Part shown: piece after piece, positions 1 to 13,800 of the stretch
Numbering within the stretch: position 1 is the first letter of the stretch
Layout: every line of letters starts with the position of its first letter
Assembly: GCA_011009095.1 (NCBI GenBank)
Contig: VTPC01001919.1
Span: 16,730-80,729 of the forward strand
Direction of reading: 5' to 3'
Source: Ignelater luminosus
Taxonomy: Eukaryota > Arthropoda > Insecta > Coleoptera > Elateridae
DNA length: 64,000 nt
Notes under the pieces: model-generated
The model's database searches: none
Seen by the model: the letters and a program-made list of their open reading frames with translations, nothing else
What the model was told of the DNA's origin: nothing
Position numbers and translations under genes: made by a program

Positions 1-262
1 ACAATAATGTGGTCATATGACTTACTACACATCAATCTGAAGATTTCATAGCTAACTTTAAAAAAATTTTATTTCTCAGAAGTTTATGCCATTTTTGGTG
101 AAATCTGAAGTGAGAGATACAAGCCGTTAACATTGTTTTGTGGATACCCTGATACTGAGATCTCTTTACATCATTCAGACGTTAATATTCCTTTTACAAT
201 TTACGAAGTAATAGCTGAATAAAAATTAATATAAAAATTAGTTGACAATCGATTGTCTACAT
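1..262. other. AT-rich intronic DNA, nothing recognised
   Basis: This stretch precedes the hAT element and presumably lies in a ZMYND8 intron, because the first exon seen starts at 1805 in mid-codon. No open frame with coding character and no repeat with matching ends was seen in it. Confidence 0.4.
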
Positions 263-1327
263 CAGTGTTTCCCAAACTTTTCTTGCAATGGAAAACTACG
301 TAAGTCCTGACATTCTCATGGAACACCTTGTTGTTTTTTCATGGTACGTAGGTATTTAAGTAATATTACAAAATAAAAACAAATTTTAAAAATGAAAAAA
401 AGAACAAATTATTTATTTAGTAATTATTTAAACATTTTAAACTTTAAAACATAGCACATATAAAAATACAATAAAATGAAGTTCTAATGACTTCGATGAT
501 TCTGGATCCTAGAGTTGCAAATTTTTTGATGTCAGGCGCAATATTTGAAAGTTGAATTCCTACGTCAAGCGTGGCGTCAAGCCTGTTCCTGGACTTAAGT
601 TTCTGTTGCAGCATAATAAGAAAATCCAGCTTTAGGTAAATATGTCATAGTAAACAGAAGTAAAACAATAATGGCTTGTTTTGACAAACTAGGGTACTCT
701 TTTCATTTAATGGCTGATCTTTGAATTTTTGTTTTAAATCCGAATCGCATATTAATTCAATTAGATTTTCATATTCATTTTCACTTACACCTGCTGACTT
801 AGCTTACAGAAAATGGATTTTGAATCCAGGAATCATCTCTACAAGTTTTGGGAAAATACTGCAAAAGACTTGTTTTTAAGTCATTTAAGTATTCTAAAAA
901 CACTTGAGAAACTTCACCATTTACTTCAAAGTTAATTTCAATGGAATATTCATATCAGCGTAGGTCGGGATGGGCAACGAAATTTACAAATCGATCATCC
1001 TTATCCTATGTAAGCAATGGGTTGGATGTCTCCGAGTAGATTGAAGTGAGAGAAGACGCGGTGGTGCTCTATCTCTAGGCGTGAAGTAGGTCGTCACCGC
1101 TATGCCTCTCATTCTACGCATAACGTAATTTCTGAACTCGACACTCAGTCCATTCTTAGACGTCATTGGGGATCGGACAGTAGAACAAACATGAGCACAG
1201 CATGCATAGTCCTTTTTTATACTCGGTTGTCAGTATTAGTTCAAACATGATTTTCTTGTAGACATTGCAGCAAATAAAATTATTCCAAGTATCCAGGTTA
1301 TTGTAGAACACAGTTTGGGAAATGCTG
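263..1327 (-). mobile_element. hAT transposon relic (ZBED/Charlie-like)
   Basis: The ends are 16-bp inverted repeats, CAGTGTTTCCCAAACT at 263-278 and AGTTTGGGAAATGCTG at 1312-1327, with one mismatch. They are flanked by an 8-bp target duplication with one difference (GTCTACAT at 255-262, GTCTAAAT at 1328-1335), as expected for hAT. On the minus strand around 480-600 a degraded reading frame resembles the C-terminal dimerisation region of ZBED-type hAT transposases (LSNIAPDIKKL, preceded by a KSRNRLDA-like stretch). The stretch at about 965-1200 is more GC-rich and may be a separate insertion. The element is far too short and broken to be autonomous. Confidence 0.8.
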
Positions 1328-1804
1328 GTCTAAATAATAACTTAATTAGTAATGAACTTAGCAAATTATTACATTCAATTAATTGACCATTAATTATTTT
1401 GATTAATCAGTAATTATCTGATGATAATAATGATGTGACTGACTTGGTTGGTTTGACATGTTAACTTTTTGATCACCCTGTATAACTTTAAAATTATAAT
1501 CGAAGCATATATGATAGATTGAAATGGACTCATTTATTTAAATTTTTTCATCTGCTAAGAATAGGTCTAAGCAAGCAACTGCGTGTTAATTGTGATATCC
1601 TGTGATATTTTCCTTCAGTGCACCATTACACTTATAGTGAGGTCCATTTCAATTTATTGTCTGTGAACCGAAATCACATAAAAAACAACTTCTGAGGCAT
1701 TTTGAAACCTATGTTCATGTATTGCCATTGACCTGCATAAAAAGTTTTTTCTTACATGACTTGGATTGTACTTTTTTTTTCAATTTGTTTTATCATTGTT
1801 GTAG

Positions 1805-4800
1805 ATCACCAGCTATGAGAGATATGTCTTTAGAACATCTGTGTGGTTTACTTAAATTTGCATTGAAGAGAATGCTGGATGTTAGTGGTGTAAGTTAATT
1901 TCTTTTCTAATATATTTCTGCAGTAAACATTCTTAACATATTTACTTTTAGTGCGAGCCTTTTATTCATCCAGTAAGCGAGAGTGATTTTCCAGAATATA
2001 GAAATTACATAGTACAACCAATGGATTTAACTTGCTTGGAAAAGAACATTAAAGATAATGTTTATGGTAGCACACAAGCATTTGAAGCAGATGCTAAATG
2101 GATTTTACATAACAGTATTATTTTTAATTCATGTATGTAAAATAATAAATATGTCTGAGATTAATGTTATACTTTGCAATTTAATTATTTCAGATCAGTC
2201 GAAATTAACATCTATAGCAAAAAGTATTATAAAGATTTGCAAACAAGAAATGTCAGAGATTGAGAATTGTCCTACTTGTTACTTGAATGCAAATACAAAG
2301 AAAAAGACATGGTTTATTGAAGTGTGCCCCAAACCACATTTATTAGTTTGGGCAAAACTGAAAGGTAAATCATTCACAGTTTATTATTTAAAAGTTGAAT
2401 AACACTGATACATTTTTGTAAGGTTTTCCTTACTGGCCTGCAAAAGCAATGCGTACAAATTCGCAAGGATTTGTTGACGTGAGATTTTTCGGTGCGCATG
2501 ATCGAGCGTGGGTTCCATTTAAAGAGTGTTTCTTATATTCCTCAAAAGATCCTAATTCCAGTAAAGTTAAAAGAAATGACATCATTGAAAGTATCAAGGT
2601 ATTATACATTAATATTTTCCTAATTTTAAATATCAGGTTATTATTTTTTATTAGGAATTGAACGTTCACATAGAAAATTTAAAAAGAGTTTACGGTGAAT
2701 TTCGTTATGCTCCATACAGGGTAACTTTTGAACCTGAGCAGGAAATAAAACAACTTGAATTTATGCTACCAAAATATAATCCTGATGCTAAACCGAAGCA
2801 AACCTTAACTAGTGATGACAGCAGTACAAGCCCTAACAAACGCAACTCAAATGGTACCACAAGTTCTAGTGATGTAGAAACTGATGCCGAGAAATCATTT
2901 AGTGATTCAGAAGCAAATGAGGAAAGTAGAGAAAAAATTCCTGATAGAGAAGAATCAGAAGAAAATGATGATTCTTTAATGGACTCTGAAGATATGGATG
3001 AAATGGAAACTGAACATGATGATAAGACATATAATTTAAGTAAAGCCGAGTTGGAAGAAATTATTCTAAGTTCTAATACAAATAATGAACATACATACAG
3101 TTCAGTAACAGGTGATTCTAACACTTACATAAGTAGCCCGAATGTGCGAGGTGGTAAAGTACGAATGCGTGGTGGCTATACTAACACTTCGGGTATTTAT
3201 AAATAAATCTATTGATTAATGACTAAATAAATTGAATTGTTTTTTAGGTAAAATTAAAGTAATTCCTAAAGTGGTAACATCAGACAGTGAAAATAAAAAG
3301 AGGCTATCATGTGATGAAATTGAAATTGAAACATCTACTAATAAGCTATCTCGAAGAAACAGTGATCAAAGTGTCAAAAGTGATTCTAGTCGTTTATCAA
3401 ATATATCTGATAAAATTAACAAAGTTGATATTTCTGAAAATATGGAAATATCACTTGGTAATGATGCAGGGGGTAGTTTAACCATTTCAGAAAACATATC
3501 TCCTCTCAGTGAATTTGGCAAGCTTGATTTGCCAGAAATTAGTATCGAAAGTAAACGTAAGCCAGTTGTTCAAGTTAATATTGGTGCAAATGAAAACGCA
3601 GAATTTACAATTTCACCACAAAGTAAATCTAAAATTGCAGACAAGTTAATGAAGAAACTGGCAGAACCATTAGAAGATGATATTGACAATTTCAAACTAG
3701 AATCTGTAAAAAAACAAATTATCGATAATGCAGAGGAGACAGAAAAACCTTTTCTAGATGTAAATGAAAGTGTTACAGAGACTGATTTATTATTAGAGAA
3801 TTTTAAGAATAAGGATTTAACAGTTTTAGAAAAAATTACTGAATTATCTCCTGATACGGAGATTTTTGAAACAAATACAGAATTACCAAAAGTTAGTGAT
3901 TCAAATATGGATGAAGCTAGCAAAGAAATTGAACAGACCATTGAAAAGGATAAAGAAACTGAAAACCCACCCACAGAAATCATGAACAAAGAAAGCGAAG
4001 ATGTTGATGCAGCAGTTGAAGAGAAGCTAGATGACACAAAAGAAAAGCAAAATGATGCCAAAGTATCATCTCTACAAAATAACAATGTTTCAGATAGCAT
4101 TAGTAGTAACAGTAGTAATGGTAGTAGTGATGATGAAAGCCCTGAAAGTAGCGATGTGTCTTCCAAGAAAGAATCTGAAGTTTCTTCCAATAGTAGTTCT
4201 GAAAAATCGGATAGTTCTGTTTCAAGTGATGATAAGATTAAGAATGATGAAGATACAAATGCTAAAAGTGATGATACTACTGTTGTGTCATCTAATATAC
4301 AAAGCAAGATAGAACAATATGCTTGTAATAAAAGCAGTTTGACTATTCAACCAAAATCAAAGGAAGTAGTTGATACCACTATTTCAAAAGAGGTATCAAC
4401 GAAGAAGATATCCCTCAGTCAAGTGGAAATAAAATTAATTTCAGATAATTCACAAAGTGAGTATTTAACTAGACAGTATAAGAATGTTTTTTTAACATTT
4501 ATATAGGGTATTAAAAAATAATGTGGAAAAATCCAAAGGCATGTATTACTAATCTAAATAAGTAAAAAAGTTCAGATAAACATGTGTCTATTTATTAGTG
4601 TCAGCTATTTGCTCACTGTTTAATGTACTCTTGTTTATTATATTATACTTTGTAAATAGTTTCTATTAATAAATTATTATTATTATTATTTTACATAGTT
4701 TTGCGTTTTATATTCTTACCAGAGGCGAGACATTGGGGGAAGGGCTGGCTGGTCCCCTACCTTAAGGAAAATTGTTACACCACTCAAAAATTAAGAAATA

Positions 4801-7800
4801 CCTTTATTTTTAAAATTAACAATCGATTTAGCATGTTCTGTAGAAAATATCATTTTCTAGTACAATTGGAGTTTTTTTGAACATTTCAAATTCAACAGGG
4901 TAGGGTAGTGTGATACTCTATATCTTGAGAACGATGCACTTTAGGAAAAAAAAAGGTTATATGGCAAGGTAGGCTTAATTTCTGTCGAGGAATTCAATGG
5001 ATATTGATCCTGTTTTTGAAATATTTGAAAAAATGTATCTAGGCCATTGAATTGGAGAGGTTTTGAAAAATTCAATTTTACTAGAAAATGGCACATTCTA
5101 TGGGGAAAATGCAGAAGCAACTTTTTTTGTCAAATCAATTGTTAATTCCAAAAATAGGATTTTTTTTTTATTTTTCAGTGGTGTAACAATTTTCTTTAGA
5201 GTAGGGTATTAGCCCCCTCCTCCCTACATTTCCCTGCCTCTGATAAAGAAATTAACAAAAACTATGTGAAATGGTAGACACCTTAGAGTAATAAACATGT
5301 AGAAAGCTTCATGGCAATATTTCACCTTGTTCTTGTTCTTTTTTACTTATCTTCATTAACATTACATGCCTTTAGAGCTTTTGACACTATTTTTCTAACA
5401 TCCTCTACAGTCAAAGGCATTTTGGGAAGATAGGTCATAGACTACTATTCGATTTTTGTTTTTACTACCCCAATCGATCATCTTTGATAGTATAAAACTG
5501 ATCATAATTATGTTATGCTGGCTTTGAAATCTAAGGTTTTATAATTCTGAAGTCTAAACTACAATGTTGCAGTATCTAAAACACTTATTGCAGTTTAAAA
5601 TGAAAGACGTCAAAATATGCAAAAAACAAAATGAATAATTGTCGCATACCTTCAGTTATGATATAAATTGCTAACAATAATTAGAAATCCCTCTACAACA
5701 CAAAGAATGATGAAATATGACAGTGGATTCTAGAAACATTACATTTACGCTATAAACATAACCTAAAATAGCTGAAATTTTAGATTGAAGGGATACTTGA
5801 TACTGACTAGAAGTAAAACAGAATTCTAAATATTAAAATCCCTATACATCATAGTATAAGAAAGGATGGTGTTATAACTCCTACATACACGAGCTGTAAA
5901 GACATTATCTACGCCCTTCTGACAAAATCCGCTAGGGTCGCGGCAATCGAGCGATCCGATCATTTCAATGTAAATTCAAATATAGGAGAAAAATAGGGGT
6001 TAACCGGTTTATCCCCACTTTTTTTCCTCTATTTGAATTTACATTGAAATGCTTGGATCGCCCGATTGCCGCAACCCTAGCGGATTTTGTCAGAAGGGCG
6101 TAGATAATGTCTTCAAGATCCAAGCGGAGTTATAATACCGTCCTTTCTTACTCCGTGCTATACATATTAGAAATTGCAACTTTATAATAAAAATGTCATA
6201 TTGGAGGGAAAAATGAATAATAGTCTATAACCTATCTTCATACCTTCATTTTATTGCTTAAATTAATGTATTTCGTAGGTCACATAAGAATTTTTAAATA
6301 CGATTTATGAGGGAAGTTCATCATTTATTGTCCCTGACAGATAGCATTGACAAATGAATGAAAAATTGTTTGCTGTCGATTTGTTGTTTTTTGACATTAA
6401 TGTATGTGAAGTTTGGTTTCATTACGTCTTCCTATTTAAAAGTTCTTAATTTTATTCTGTTGTTGTGTTCGTGATTTTTTGAAAATGGACAAATTTGAAA
6501 TACGAGCCGTTATTAAGTACCTTTGTAAGAAGGGGTTATCACCTAAAGAAATCCATAACAATATGACAGAAGTGTTAGGTGAATCTTCCCCTTCAGTACC
6601 AGGTGCTGGACCGCCAAAAACTGTCACCACTCAAGAAAATATAAATTTAGTCCACAACATGGTACTAAGTGATCGCAGAATTACTGTTAGATTTATAGCA
6701 GAGACATGTGGCTTTTTAGTAGGTATGGTTGAAAAAATCTTGCACGATGAATTGAACCTCAGAAAAGTGTCTGCACGTTGGGTACCAAAAATGCTGATGT
6801 CCAACCACAAACGCCTAAGAGAGATTACCGCTAAGGCTAATTTGGGGATAATTAACAGAGATCCGGATCAATTTTTGAAAAAATCTGTTACTGTAGATGA
6901 AACTTGGGTTCATCATTTCGATCCAGAGTCAAAATGCTTAAGCATGGAATGGCGGCATAAGGGTTCAGCGCCTCCTCGAAAATTTCGTGTCAAGTTTTCA
7001 GCTGGAAAGATCATGGCAACCGTTTTTTGGGATTATGAGGGAGTAATTTTTATAGATTATTTACCACGTGGGCACACTGTTATGGATGAATATTATGCAA
7101 AGCTAATTCAAAAAATTCACGATGCTATTAAAGAAAAGAGAAGAGGAAAGTTGAGACAGGGCGTTTTGTTTCATCAGGATAATGCCCCACCTCACAAGAG
7201 TTATGTTTCCATGGCTGCCATTCACAATTTTTGAAATTTTTGAACAACCTCCCTATTCTCCAGACTTGGTTCCCAGTGACTATTTCTTGTTCCCAAAACT
7301 AAAAGAACATCTTCGGGGAATCCGTTTTTCAGACGACGAAGAAATTATGTCCGCAGTAAACAAGTGGTTTGCAGACCAAAGTAAAGAATTTTTTTTGAAG
7401 GATATTCAGGCACTTCAGCATCGATAAGAAAAATGTATTAACCTATCAGGAGATTATGTTGAAAAATAAAATAGTTTTATACCTCTGAACTATTTGTTTC
7501 TATGTCAGGGACAATAAATGATGAATTTCCCTCGTACTAGAAAACCAAAAGAAAAAGAGAAAAATCATTAGAATAACTTTTTCTCAGAAATTAACTGCCA
7601 AATCAAATGTATACTAATTATGCTCAAAAGTCAGTGGTGTAGTTTCCTTTACTTAAAAAAAGGTACACTGGCCCCTAAACCAAAGCCACTGAGATTGAAT
7701 TTCAAATACTTTTTCACATGGTCTAATGTTTCTAGTGTGGGGATATTTATATAGCAAATCTTATTTAAATCAGAAAAAACATTTTCGAGTTATTGGGAAA

Positions 7801-10800
7801 AATCAGAATTTTTTAATAAACTTTGCAAATTCAAATTGCTATAACAAATTATCATGTATTATAATAATTGTATTTTTTTGCAATTGAAATGTACTACTTT
7901 ATTAATCTAAACACAAAGAACTTAGTTTTATATATTACTATACTTTAATAAAACAATACAATAAATCAATATAATTGAACAACAAATACAATCAAAATTC
8001 AACGTTAGGTAAATGCATAGTGACTGAAGTATTTTAATATACTATTCTAGGGATGTTTGGATTAGAGCAGTTCAATCAATTTTATTACATTTTAGAATAT
8101 GTGAATGATAGCATAGTATTAGCATTTGAATTGCTCTAATCTAACAACCAAGCAGAAAATTTCATTTCACTTAATGCAAAGTACCCCAGGTGCCTCTCCG
8201 ATTTTAATGATTTTTGAGTATGTTGTAGATAATCAATAATGAAACATACATTTTTTCTTATCTGCCCATAAACAGTCTAAGCGGGTGAGACTAGTGATGG
8301 GCATAAATGAATGACAAATATAGAATCATTTGATTCTGTGTTCATCTCAAGGTATCTTAAGATATTTAAAAATCATTTGGACAATTCATATTACTAATCG
8401 TTGTCTGTAGTTCTTTTGTAGTTTTTAGCGTTTAGTCCTACAGAACACAATTATCACAGATGTTTGATATATTCTCCTTTCATTTCGACACAGGATCTAC
8501 ATCTTCTCAAGGAGAAACTCCGCACCTTTTCTAAAAAGCCCGGTAGTGCTCGAATTGTTTAACAAAATTGCTCAATTCGCTGTTGCAATTCAGCAAGATT
8601 ATTTACACTAAAATTTTCAATTTACCTCAAATATAAAAGTCTAAAGGCGAATTCCCGCTTGTACGCGGAATCTCGGTGCTGCAGAAACTCGTTATTGCAG
8701 AAAGTTCGATTCCATACAGTGCAGTGCAGTAGTTGCAGATGACGCGATAGGCTGTAAGTATCGTTCGTGGGCGCAGAAATACGTTGTTGCGGAAGTTCAT
8801 ACCATTTCAACTTTGGACGTGTAAGTCTACAAAAAAAAGGCTAGGTTTACTGTTACTTTTATAATACGATCGCTGTTTTACCGACCTTTAAAAATAAAGA
8901 GTGGAACATAACCTCAATTTTATTTGAATTTGATGTGCGTGCATATGTTGGTTATTTGTTTTTTTTTTATAGTGACTTTATAAACTCAGAATTTGTTTTA
9001 ACCGTTGTTTTTAGTATTATTAGTAACTTTATACAGTGTGTCCACATTTCGATGCTCACTATTGGCATCTCGGAAATTGTAAGAGATACGAAGTCGGTTA
9101 AATTAGAAAAGATTTGGCTATTTTGGAGATCAGTTTACTTATACTTTTGTTTTTTCAAAAAAGTTCACGGCTTACTAGATATTGCTAAAAACGAAATTAT
9201 CTTATTTTTTTAAAAGTGAAATATCTCAGGAACGAGCACAGATAGAAAAGAACAGCAAAGAGAGTGTTTTAGAGAATTTACTCCTAAACACAAAAAAATA
9301 ATTTTCGCAATTGTCTTTTGTTTTACTTCGGCGGTGAAACGTAAATCCAAATTTTTTCTAATGGAACGCATACTTGATTTCCATATTATTAAACTGCACG
9401 TCTTAAATACTTTTCAGTGATACATGGTTTGACATAGCTATTCTTTTGTTTTACCGAGTTATGAAGTGAAAATCATTTTTCATCATAGTGTGCCGTGACA
9501 TCTAACACACAAAGTCGTGGAGTTTTATCAAAGAAATTTATTTGTTATGCAAAAATTGCTAAAATAAAATAAATACGCTTTTATGGGGCATTAGCTGCTT
9601 ATTTGATGTTATCTGCGAATGCTCATTAAGTATCTTAAAAGCGTTTTTTGTTTTGTTTTAGCAATTGTTACATATCAAATGTAGTTTATCTGACAAAAAT
9701 CAATGATTTTCATATGTTTAAAGCCATGGCACACTAAGTGGGAAATGCCTTTTATTAAAAAAAAAATAAGATAATTTTGTTTTTAGCAAATATCTAATAA
9801 GCCGTGAACTTTTTTGAAAAAACAAAAGCATAAGTAATCTGATCTCCAAAATAGCCAAATTTGTTTTAATTTAACTGATTTCGTATCTCTTACAATTTCC
9901 GAGATCCCAATAATGAGCATCGAAATGTGGACACACTGTATAAAGTGTATGTGTTGTCCCTACGCAGTAAAAATGCTTTAAGCAATGTCTACATACTATT
10001 CTATACCAAAACAAACCCTGAATTGAACTAGGCGCACTTGCACGCGTCTTTATAACATTTTACGCCGTTCTACGACAAAGTAGTTACACGTATTTTCGCG
10101 GCATCGAAATTCTACGTACGAGCGGAAATCCGCCTTAAGAGAGTTAGGTCGGGAGACTTAGCAGGCCATGGAATGGGATCCCCTCGCCCTATCCATCTCG
10201 TATGAAATGTTTTTTTCGATTAAATCGCTTTTATCTGAAAAACAGCGTAGGCGTAGCACTGCAAGCTGATAATAATAAAATTTATGAAAACATTTGTTTT
10301 ACTTTAGAAAAAGTCGTGGTTTCTTTGATTAAAGCTGCCAAAAAGAAAAACGCTTTTATCTTGAAAACAGCATGTGCATAGCACTAAACTGATAATGAAA
10401 GTTACTCTTATCTTGAAAACATTTGATTTGCGAACCCATGTTGATTGAGACTTTTTTACTTGTTTTTGGTTGTACTGTATGCCCCTTAAATATTTAAACG
10501 TTTTTTCGTAACACCCTGTATATCTAAGAACATACAGGGTGTAGATAAGTAACACTGACAAACCAATATGGTAAGTCCGTCATGATTAGACAAGTATTTT
10601 TTGAAATAAAACCTATGGTTGATTCATTTTAGTTGTAGAATTACTGGTCTTCAAACACGAAATACATGCCAAATTATGGACTTCACTTGTCCTTACAATA
10701 ACACAAACATTGAACAAAAAACACCATTAAACTATTGTTTGTCAATTGACAGCTATTTGAAGAAGGGGCTACTTTCAACATTGCCAATTTTACAATAGCA

Positions 10801-13800
10801 CAGCATGTAAAATAAAGATGGCATTGTTTCAGCCCCATAGAATTTATCCAGAGCATCGATTGAATAGTATTTTTTATTATTAACTACAAGCAGTACTTCT
10901 AAGTCTTGTTTTATTTAAATAAATCTAGTGCTTTCATGTGAAACTGCAAATTCTTGGCTTGAAGGCTCTAATTTTAGGGAGTGGTTTCACCCTCTTAAAC
11001 CATTGATGGGCAGATAAGGAAAAATATGTGTCTTATTTTTTTTGATTCTCTACATTATATCACTTAGAACACTTGGCTTGCTAGCCAACCTGATTGGTTA
11101 TGCTTGAATTTACATTTGAATTTTACTGCATTTGATTAACTTGACTATAAGTAATCTTTATGTTAATCTTGAACATTTTTTAAATGGTCGGTTTGCAAGA
11201 ATATTATTTTTTTTTTTGTTACCTGTTGGAACACAATCTTAGAAGATATTAGAAGTTTATAGCCTATAAATCTAATAGATCATCTATTCATTTTTCAGAG
11301 AAAGTGGATAAACCAATTCAACAAAAGCTGCCATCACAAAGTCAACCAGAATCGATAACTTCACAAGAATCTAGAAAACGAAAACGTAGTACTGATAATG
11401 AAGATAATGAGAAATTGACAGATTCTCCACTGCAAAAAAGACTGGTAAAAGTAGTAAACATAGAAGATATTAAAAATAAGAATTTAGAAAGCTTTGGCAA
11501 TAGTAATAGTAGTGAGAAAGAACAAAGTACAAATAAATCAATTTTGGAAAATCGATTAAATACTGGTAAAACGACAGAAAATAACTGCCAAAATAGAAAA
11601 GAAGAACTTAATTCAACTACAAGTGCTTCTGCTTCAAATGAAACCAATAATTCAACTATAAATGCCAATGATTTAGATACAGTTCATATTAAAAATGAAC
11701 CTTTATCTGATGATGAACCTTGTGATAGGGAATACATGGAATTAAAACGTAAATATCTGTCGGCACTAAATTTGAATGAATCGGAAAAGACTGCGGAAAA
11801 GCCAAAACAACATGAGATACGCACCCGCTCAAAAACTGAAGAAAGGAAATTTAAAGTTGTTGACAACTTATCAAAAGTAATTGATGATGTCGCTACACAT
11901 TATAGTGCAGAGCACGCTAATGAAGAAATAACTCTTCCCCCTAAAAGAAAAGAAATATTTATTAAACCGCTATCAAAAATGCAAATGCCAAAGCAAAGAG
12001 CACGTAAATCATTCCCTGCACCAATACCATTAAAATCTTACCAGCCAGCCACAAAGAAAGATGTAATGAGAACTATAAAGCCTGCAATTACATCAGCTGC
12101 TAGTATTTTAACACAAAAGAGTATATCAAGTAGCGTTACTATTACAACAAAACCTTTGGAAACACTTAGTAATGCTGGAAATGTTATGTTTTTGGCTCCA
12201 CCACCTACAGTCACCAACAGTATAACTATACTTCCTCCCAATCAACCTATTACATATACAGCAAATATTGCAAATCCTGTTTTAACAATGGTTCAACATC
12301 CAATCGGTACAGCTCTTAGCAATGTCTATATACCACCACCATTACAAACGAATCAATCAGCATCTGTAAGTAACACAGCTACAACTGAAGGTGAAACCTC
12401 TTCAGAAATTGTAGAATCTCAAAATTATATACCCCAAAGTGGTGCATCATCAAAGACCATTAATACATCTACTAGTATTAGCAGAATTTCCATTACTAGT
12501 AGTAGTGATACCATAACCAGCACTATGCCACCTTTAGCATCGCTTTCCTCACAAACGGCAACAACAAATTCTAGTACAACAGCAAGTAGTACAGAATGCA
12601 GTACAAGATCAACTGACATATTAGAAGACCTTCAAGTTTTAAATTCATTTATGCCAGAAACACTAACAAAATCTATAAGTGAGATTATGTGCCGTGTACC
12701 ACCTACACTTAAACCACGACCTCCAGGACCATTAAGTACACAATTTGATGAAGGTTTACCTAGTTCGGCTGGGGTTGTTACAAGTAGAATTAATTCGATT
12801 TCTCATAGGGTAAGTTTTAAAGATTTATTAGCATCATTAATTTAATACATTATAATACAACTTGCCTATTTTTAGTTAGGTGATTACTTTCGGGGTATGC
12901 TAATAGAGCTGCTACAGGAAATGGGTCGATCTGATAATCCTGAAGCAGAAATAACAAGACTTAAATTAGAGAATGAAGAACTGAAGCACAAGCATGCAGA
13001 GGAGATATTAGAAATTAAGAAAAATATTAGTTCAGTATTAAAGGATATACAAAAAAGTCTCACAGATGAGCGTAATCGTGTGATTGATGAAACACGTAGC
13101 GCTTGCGAAACAGAATGTCTGAAGAGAGTTGAAGAAGCTAAGTCTAAGCAATGGTATACTTCTGTTTTATTGCTAATTTAAGAAAAGTATTTTAATAATA
13201 TTATTTAATAGGTGTGCAAATTGTTCAAAAGAAGCTCAATTTTATTGTTGTTGGAATACAAGTTACTGTGATTATCCTTGCCAACAGAAACACTGGCCAA
13301 AACATATGTCCAAGTGTACACAGAATATTCAAAATTCACAATTGCAGGCTTCTAATTCCACTGCCGTTACAAAATCACAAACTCAACCATTAGTTTTAAG
13401 ACCAACTACTGCACCTAAAGGTTTTACGGTAAGTACCTATGAACTGGTTTTCTTTTTCAGATTATTTAAATTGGTGTTACGATACAGTGCATTTATTTTA
13501 AAGTGACAAACAAATAAAAATATCAAAATAAGAAGAAACACATCAATGTAGGTATGGAAAGGGAATAACAATGGCAATCCTTTGCTGAAAACAAAATTCA
13601 AATTGGCCTACTTGATTAAAAGTTATAGAGAGTAGACTCTCTGAAATCCTTTCTTTGCTTAATTCTATTTTGCTCATTCCTGAGATATTTCACTTTAACA
13701 AAAATTGAATATTTTTGTTTTTAGTGAATACCTAGCAAGCCGTGAATTTTTTATTTTTTCATTGAATATCCAATAAAACAGATTTCTGTATTATATTCTT

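Larger units (their letters stand above)
8450..10230 (-). pseudogene. Tc1/mariner-superfamily transposase relic, split by an insertion
   Basis: On the minus strand, 10136-10230 encodes [19 protein letters not shown], matching the WPPRSPDLTPLDFFLWG block of insect IS630/Tc1-like transposases. The frame then continues at 8460-8640 with [12 protein letters not shown] and an [20 protein letters not shown] tail, the usual C terminus of that group. The two parts are separated by the inverted-repeat element at 8645-10135. Stops and frameshifts are present in both halves. The N-terminal part was not found. Confidence 0.6.

Noticed and set aside
3570..4307. 245-codon minus-strand frame, Ser/Leu-rich
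   Set aside because: It is the antisense of the Ser/Asp-rich ZMYND8 exon 3248-4456; codon bias of the sense strand explains the lack of stops.
4680..4695. TTATTATTATT microsatellite
   Set aside because: Short A/T runs of this kind are common throughout the window and carry no information.
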